The translations under genes were made by a program, and so were the position numbers. From the NCBI GenBank assembly GCA_046050105.1, contig JBJOQE010000056.1:1-7980 (forward strand): 7,980 bases of DNA. The letters are read 5' to 3'. Under the pieces are notes generated by a model. That model had not been told where the DNA came from. It saw nothing but the letters and a program-made list of their open reading frames with translations, and did not search any database. Below are positions 4,124-7,980 of this stretch, in pieces. This DNA is from JAYQPD01 sp046050105 (GTDB taxonomy: Bacteria; Patescibacteriota; Minisyncoccia; Phycocordibacterales; UBA918). Numbering within the stretch: position 1 is the first letter of the stretch; every line of letters begins with the position of its first letter.

Positions 4124-6022
4124 ATGAGTAGATCCCTCGCAAAAAAGTATCTCTTTTTTGTCCTTATTTTAAGCAGTAGTAGCGTACTTTTTCTCTTCTT
4201 TTCTATGAGTTCCCTCTTCGAATCAGAATATCCCAACGTACCTTCAGGCGCGATCTATCTCAACCCGAACGCTTCCACCGAAGAGCGGGTGAAGAATCTT
4301 CTGTCCTACATGACACTTGAAGAGAAGATTGGCCAAATGGCTCTGGTCGAGAAAAACAGCATCGAGTCACTTTCGGATATCAGCACATATGGCATCGGTG
4401 GTATGCTGAGCGGCTTTGGCGGAAAGCCAGAAGACAACACTGCCGAGGGATGGAAAAACATGGTTCACACCTTCGTCGAAGAGTCACATTCTTCTCGTCT
4501 TGGTATTCCCGTTCTCTATGGCGTTGATGCCATCCATGGCCACAGCAACGTTAGAGGAGCCACAGTCTTTCCTCACTTTATTTCTCTCGGAGCGACGGGC
4601 AACGAGGAGCTCGTGGAAAAGATTGCTCGAGCAACTGCAGAAGAGTTGCGCTATACCGATGTACGTTGGAGTTATTCACCAACCTACGATATGCCTGAAG
4701 ATATTCGTTGGGGTCGTGTCTACGAAACATTCTCAGATGATCCTGCACTTGTAGGAAAACTTGGCAGTGCCTACATTCGTGGCCTGCAGCAAAATCCCGC
4801 CAGACCTTCATCGACCATTGAAGTTTTGGCAACACCAAAACATTTTATTGGTGCGGGGAGCATGCTCTGGAATACCTCATCGAATCCCGATTTCAAGATC
4901 GACCAAGGAACCACCCCACCAAACGAAGCGAAGCTCCGTAATCACTACTTACCACCCTTTGTTGAGGCAGTGAATACAGGTGCCTTGAGCATTATGGTGG
5001 GCCTCAATAGCTGGGGCGACACGAAGCTCGCCGCATCTTCATACCTGATACAGACAATACTTAAAAATGAGCTTGGCTTTCAAGGGTTTGTGGTTTCAGA
5101 TTGGTATGGTGTCTATGAAATTCCTGGTGGCAACTATCATGCTGCCGTGACCGCTATTAATAGCGGTGTCGATATGGTGATGCTTCCATTTAACTACAAA
5201 GAGTTTGTGGCGAATGTGCGCACTGCGGTTTCAAATGGCGATATTGCACGAAGTAGAATAGATGATGCAGTCTCCCGCATCCTCACCGCAAAGTTTGCCC
5301 TGGGACTTTTTGATGAACCTGAAGTCAATGCATCACATGCATTTGGATCAGAAGAACATCGCGCGCTCGCTCGAACTGCAGTTTCAGAATCACTCGTTCT
5401 TCTCAAAAATAAAAACTCGATTCTTCCGCTTCGTGATACACCAGGTACCCTTCGCATTGCAGGAAGTGCTGCAGACAATATCGGAAGACAAACGGGTGCG
5501 TGGACGGTTGAATGGCAAGGAATAGACGGTAATTGGCTCCCTGGCGCAACATCTATCCTCGAGGGAATTCGCCAAACAGCACCGCAAGGAACTGTAATCG
5601 AGTTTGAGAAAGATGGACACTTTGATGCAATGGCCCCGAAAGCGTCTATCGGCATTGCTATAGTGGGCGAAGGTCCCTACGCTGAAGGTTGGGGGGACAA
5701 TGCACGCCCCGTGTTAAGCACAGAGGACCGCGCAACCATTGTACGTCTCAAAAAAGTGAGCGATAAAGTCATAGTCATATTAGTTACCGGTCGCCCACTT
5801 ATCATAACGAACGAAATTGACGCGTGGGATAGCGTGGTGGCGGCATGGCTTCCCGGAAGTGAGGGTGCGGGCGTTGGTGATGTTCTTTTCGGTAAGCAAC
5901 CTTTTACCGGGAAACTTCCCATCCCTTGGCCAAGGGGTATAGAACAGCTTCCTATCACACAAAAAGGAACCCGTGATGGTGCGCCGCCACTCTTCCCTCG
6001 CTATTTCGGATTAACTAACTAA
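4124..6022 (+). CDS. Exported glycoside hydrolase family 3 enzyme (beta-glucosidase/exoglucanase type), 632 aa
   Basis: GH3 enzymes cleave beta-linked glucose or related sugars from the ends of glycans with retention. Residues 9-28 are a hydrophobic signal peptide or membrane anchor. The catalytic (beta/alpha)8-like domain covers about 50-395 and the alpha/beta sandwich domain about 415-615. Family marks in order: GVDAIHGH (133-140), FPHFISLGAT (149-158), IRWGRVYE (195-202), KH (239-240) and VVSDWYG (323-329) with Asp326 as nucleophile. Then come SLVLLKN (423-429), EWQG (463-466), VGEGPYAE (514-521) with Glu516 as the likely acid/base, VTGRPL (554-559), AAWLPGSEGAGVGDVLFG (573-590) and FTGKLP (594-599). 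It resembles the two-domain plant ExoI group and has no fibronectin domain. Odd points: after KHF the usual GDG reads GAG, and SWNG reads SWGD, so substrate preference may be shifted. ATG at 4124 is chosen from the promoter. Likely acts outside the membrane on host or environmental glycans. Confidence 0.93.
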   Translation: MSRSLAKKYLFFVLILSSSSVLFLFFSMSSLFESEYPNVPSGAIYLNPNASTEERVKNLLSYMTLEEKIGQMALVEKNSIESLSDISTYGIGGMLSGFGGKPEDNTAEGWKNMVHTFVEESHSSRLGIPVLYGVDAIHGHSNVRGATVFPHFISLGATGNEELVEKIARATAEELRYTDVRWSYSPTYDMPEDIRWGRVYETFSDDPALVGKLGSAYIRGLQQNPARPSSTIEVLATPKHFIGAGSMLWNTSSNPDFKIDQGTTPPNEAKLRNHYLPPFVEAVNTGALSIMVGLNSWGDTKLAASSYLIQTILKNELGFQGFVVSDWYGVYEIPGGNYHAAVTAINSGVDMVMLPFNYKEFVANVRTAVSNGDIARSRIDDAVSRILTAKFALGLFDEPEVNASHAFGSEEHRALARTAVSESLVLLKNKNSILPLRDTPGTLRIAGSAADNIGRQTGAWTVEWQGIDGNWLPGATSILEGIRQTAPQGTVIEFEKDGHFDAMAPKASIGIAIVGEGPYAEGWGDNARPVLSTEDRATIVRLKKVSDKVIVILVTGRPLIITNEIDAWDSVVAAWLPGSEGAGVGDVLFGKQPFTGKLPIPWPRGIEQLPITQKGTRDGAPPLFPRYFGLTN

Positions 6023-6068
6023 CACGCTCGTCGTACTCCTCGTGCACATACACTGCATCCCAGATTCT

Positions 6069-6082
6069 TGTATACTTACTCC
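6069..6082 (+). promoter_or_regulatory. -10 box and leaderless start of the 6083 gene
   Basis: TG (6069-6070) and TATACT (6071-6076) are followed by TACTCC and ATG at 6083, so the first A lies six bases past the -10. The string differs from the GH3 start region by one base over 18. An in-frame TTG at 6068 would overlap this element. There is no Shine-Dalgarno. Confidence 0.65.
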
Positions 6083-6856
6083 ATGAATATTTCTTCATTG
6101 TTCTCTTCTCGCCGCAGACGTATGTGGGCATATAGCACCACTGCAGTGTTAGTAATCTCACTTTTTGGCTACTACTTCATTATGCACACCAATCGGGGTA
6201 GCAGTTTGGCACTCTATGCTATTGGCGGTTGGCATGCGCCACTTGGGGTAAAAATCGCCTGTGGGAAAGATACCGACGTGCGCGTATATAACAAGTTCTT
6301 GCTCCCCCTAGCGTTTGATGAAGATACCAAAGATCAACTGCGTGGCTTTTGGTTTTACAGCTACTATCGCGACTGTCTTTTTGCCCACGGCTTTGATTTC
6401 AAAGGTAATCCGGTACCACACTCGACGATAGTGGGAGATGGTTCATCATACCGCTTTACGAATGAGTATGCCGGGTTTTCGTTTGTGGTCCCCTCAAGCA
6501 CAGTACTGGCCACCGACAATAACCTCGATGTTGACTATGATAGTGACCTCTTTCATACCATACTCACTACCGCCGATGGTCTCATTGTGGCCGATACGTA
6601 CGTTGCTCATGACCTATTTAAAACCCCCGGGGATATCCCGCTCCATTACCGCGAAGAGCCTATGTCGAGAACTACCATCCTAGAAGCGAATACCATATCC
6701 ACACCCACACACCTCGATGTATTTTCTGTACGTGAAGCAGATGGCACCACGCGACTCATATTTATGACCCCTTTAGGATATGTTGTTGACATCCACGGCA
6801 CACCCCTACCAGACGAGGTACGCGCAACTATTCTCAACTCCCTGAACACAGATTGA
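6083..6856 (+). CDS. Membrane-anchored protein of unknown function with Cys pair, 257 aa (apparent paralogue 1)
   Basis: I do not recognise a named family. A basic N-terminus (RRRR at 10-13) precedes one membrane segment at 15-34, predicting N-in topology with the rest outside. A first small domain (about 45-105) holds two cysteines, in KIACGK (Cys60) and YRDC (Cys98), which could form a disulphide. A second, beta-rich domain starts at YAGFSFVVPSS (129-139) and ends with strands TTRLIFMTP and GYVVDIHG before a short C-terminal helix (243-255). The next gene has the same layout: anchor, AC...RDC pair, F-x-F-x-x-P strand, RxxFLxP-like strand, closing helix. The two look like products of tandem duplication. 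The start at 6083 rests on the -10 box. The gene follows GH3 by 60 bases with no terminator between, so it may also be read through from it. Confidence 0.85.
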   Translation: MNISSLFSSRRRRMWAYSTTAVLVISLFGYYFIMHTNRGSSLALYAIGGWHAPLGVKIACGKDTDVRVYNKFLLPLAFDEDTKDQLRGFWFYSYYRDCLFAHGFDFKGNPVPHSTIVGDGSSYRFTNEYAGFSFVVPSSTVLATDNNLDVDYDSDLFHTILTTADGLIVADTYVAHDLFKTPGDIPLHYREEPMSRTTILEANTISTPTHLDVFSVREADGTTRLIFMTPLGYVVDIHGTPLPDEVRATILNSLNTD

Positions 6857-6889
6857 CATGTTAGAGATATACTCGTACTATCGAGTTCA
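6853..6889 (+). promoter_or_regulatory. Promoter of the 6890 gene, -35 inside the preceding stop codon
   Basis: TTGACA (6853-6858), a perfect -35, contains the TGA stop (6854-6856) of the previous gene. TACTAT (6876-6881) follows after exactly 17 bases and ATG begins eight bases later, so any leader is only a few bases. TATACT at 6868-6873 is a second possible -10, but its spacing from the -35 is wrong (9 bases). No Shine-Dalgarno is present. Confidence 0.62.
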
Positions 6890-7609
6890 ATGAACAACAA
6901 TACATCATCACCTATGCGTGGACACTATAAGATACTGCTCGCCCTTGGGGCATGCACACTTCCCGCACTTGGCATTATTGGCTACACATTCTACGAACAA
7001 CGCACTGTACTCCTGTCTTCAGCGAGTATCAGCGAACAGCAGGCATTCCTACTCGTCAGTACTGCCTGCAAAGAAAAGGCAGGTACTATGCAAGATGCAT
7101 ACGAGGCTTATCTCCGAGATTGCATTGCAGGAAACGGTTACACCGAAGATGGTGCACGCACATCACCTTCAACCCTTACCGTCCGGGATAGCCACAGCGT
7201 GTATCAAAACAACACACTGCAATTTACGTTTACTCTACCGCAGTCAGCAGCGTTACTCATTGATAATGCCCCTGATACAGAAAGTAATTCTGCAGCAACA
7301 CACTCACGCATCGTCGTTCAAGGTGGCGTAATGACCATTGTAGCGAGTGCACGCACTAAATCCCCCGCAAATTTTGCACAGATTGTAGCGGAGTACTATG
7401 ATCGTCGACTCAATGATATATCGCTTACCGATGGTGCGGTAGAGCGAAGCGATACTGGCATCGAGACACTCATCCTCACTGAATCCGATGCGTCGGTACG
7501 CATACTATTTCTGTCACCTACCAAGCAGCTTATTGAAATACATGCCGAGGAAGTGCCTCTTGCCACCATTCACAGCATAGCGAAGACACTCGCTCATACG
7601 TCTCGTTGA
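6890..7609 (+). CDS. Membrane-anchored protein of unknown function with Cys pair, 239 aa (apparent paralogue 2)
   Basis: The family is not recognised. A short polar N-terminus with an Arg precedes one membrane segment at about 14-36. A small external domain carries STACKEK (Cys60) and YLRDC (Cys78), matching the cysteine contexts of the protein encoded at 6083 but with a shorter gap (17 versus 37 residues). A Ser/Thr-rich link leads to a beta-rich domain opening with LQFTFTLPQ (110-118), containing VRILFLSP (203-210) and QLIEIHAEE (213-221), and closing with a helix (223-235). This order mirrors the neighbour, so duplication followed by strong divergence is likely. The strands and F-x-F-x-x-P motif are compatible with a PsbP-like or similar lipid- or wall-facing domain, as inference only. 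The stop at 7607-7609 nearly touches the converging gene's stop. Confidence 0.85.
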   Translation: MNNNTSSPMRGHYKILLALGACTLPALGIIGYTFYEQRTVLLSSASISEQQAFLLVSTACKEKAGTMQDAYEAYLRDCIAGNGYTEDGARTSPSTLTVRDSHSVYQNNTLQFTFTLPQSAALLIDNAPDTESNSAATHSRIVVQGGVMTIVASARTKSPANFAQIVAEYYDRRLNDISLTDGAVERSDTGIETLILTESDASVRILFLSPTKQLIEIHAEEVPLATIHSIAKTLAHTSR

Positions 7610-7610
7610 T

Positions 7611-7980
7611 TTAGTTGACGGTCACCGTACCGCTTTTACCGTTGGCACTGAAAGTCCAGGTGCCTGCACTACTGAATGTACGCGTGAAGCTCTTTTTCTC
7701 ATGGTCAAGTTTAAAGCTTTGTATAGTGCCCGGTGAAAACGACACATTTATCTCATCACCACTCGTCCAGTTAAATCGAATGGAGTCCCCTGCAGCGATG
7801 GTAAGTGATGCAGGGCTAAAACCTCCGCCTGAAAGAACAGATACAGTATAGGTTTGTGGAGTGCCCGTTGGCGGCGTATACGTACACGCCTGCGTGGTCA
7901 CGGGAGTGCCGCCAGTACAGCCGGTAGGTGAAGAACTGTTCACGGTGCGTGATTGGGTATTGTTGGACTGACAGGTTCCC
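7611..7980 (-). CDS. C-terminus of a surface protein with Cys-rich linker and copper-less cupredoxin-like domain; 5' end beyond window
   Basis: The frame ends at TAA (7613-7611) and stays open to the right edge, giving the last 122 residues. An internal GTG at 7943 is not a start, since coding continues upstream in the same style. Visible residues 1-38 are Ser/Thr/Pro-rich with three cysteines (3, 21, 32) in phrases such as CQSNNTQSRTV and TTQACTYTPP. This is like the thrombospondin-type repeats of large Patescibacteria surface proteins. Residues about 43-122 look like a cupredoxin-type beta sandwich: GGFSPASLTIAAGDSIRFNW, then a strand pair, then SSAGTWTFSANGKSGTVTV at the C-terminus. The His and Cys-His-Met ligands of true copper proteins are absent, so it is probably a structural or binding module. 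The protein is presumably secreted, but its signal peptide is outside the window. Confidence 0.8.
   Translation of the reverse strand, partial: GTCQSNNTQSRTVNSSSPTGCTGGTPVTTQACTYTPPTGTPQTYTVSVLSGGGFSPASLTIAAGDSIRFNWTSGDEINVSFSPGTIQSFKLDHEKKSFTRTFSSAGTWTFSANGKSGTVTVN

Noticed and set aside
5194..5655. 153-codon minus-strand frame inside the GH3 gene
   Set aside because: It lies wholly opposite a conserved GH3 coding region and has no start signals.
6068..6082. TTG start five codons upstream of the 6083 gene
   Set aside because: It overlaps the TATACT element. The in-frame MYTYSM-like reading shared with the GH3 gene is explained by the shared promoter string, not by a shared peptide.
7941..7943. 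GTG as start of the right-edge minus-strand gene
   Set aside because: The frame continues upstream with the same Ser/Thr/Cys-rich linker sequence, so this is an internal Val codon.
1..7980. CRISPR array, tRNA/rRNA, insertion sequence, integrase or defence island
   Set aside because: No regularly spaced direct repeats, cloverleaf, transposase or nuclease/toxin signatures were found. The lone helicase is not enough to propose a defence system.

Overview
The window looks like ordinary chromosome from an ultra-small, host-dependent bacterium of the Candidatus Patescibacteria (CPR), probably a Parcubacteria relative. This is inferred from three things. Genes are short, each with its own promoter or terminator. 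Several start codons sit 6-8 bases after a -10 box, as in leaderless transcripts. The surface protein cut by the right edge has a Cys-rich linker of a kind common in those genomes. TGA is a normal stop here: it ends several genes, one of them inside a terminator hairpin. That argues against the recoded Gracilibacteria and Absconditabacteria. No single marker gene fixes the lineage.

Left block (1-2768): a membrane-anchored protein runs off the left edge on the minus strand. It is divergent from a 271-residue cytosolic protein of unknown function (611-1426). Next come a 57-residue zinc-ribbon protein (1526-1699), a GtrA-family membrane protein (1862-2254) and a 112-residue helical protein of unknown function (2385-2723). 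These four plus-strand genes have Shine-Dalgarno sites and each is followed by an intrinsic terminator. The zinc-ribbon and helical-protein promoters share a nearly identical 26-base upstream/-35 module, so they are probably co-regulated.

Middle (2781-4123): a compact, complete SF2 DEAH-box helicase (2818-3981, minus) with its own terminator and sigma70-type promoter. It is divergent from the next cluster.

Right block (4124-7609): three plus-strand genes for exported or membrane-anchored proteins. They are a glycoside hydrolase family 3 enzyme with its catalytic residues intact, and two proteins of shared architecture that look like tandem paralogues (TM anchor, Cys pair, beta-rich C-terminal domain). 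All three have a -10 box just upstream of ATG and no Shine-Dalgarno; the first two share a near-identical 18-base start-site motif. I see no intrinsic terminator between or after them, so partial read-through is possible. At the right edge is the 3' end of a minus-strand surface protein with a Cys-rich linker and a cupredoxin-like fold lacking copper ligands. It converges on the preceding gene with one base between stop codons.

I found no tRNA, rRNA, CRISPR array, insertion sequence, phage module or recognisable defence system. The most distinctive signals are the start-site/promoter architecture, the shared promoter module with its palindrome, and the duplicated anchored-protein family beside the GH3 enzyme.
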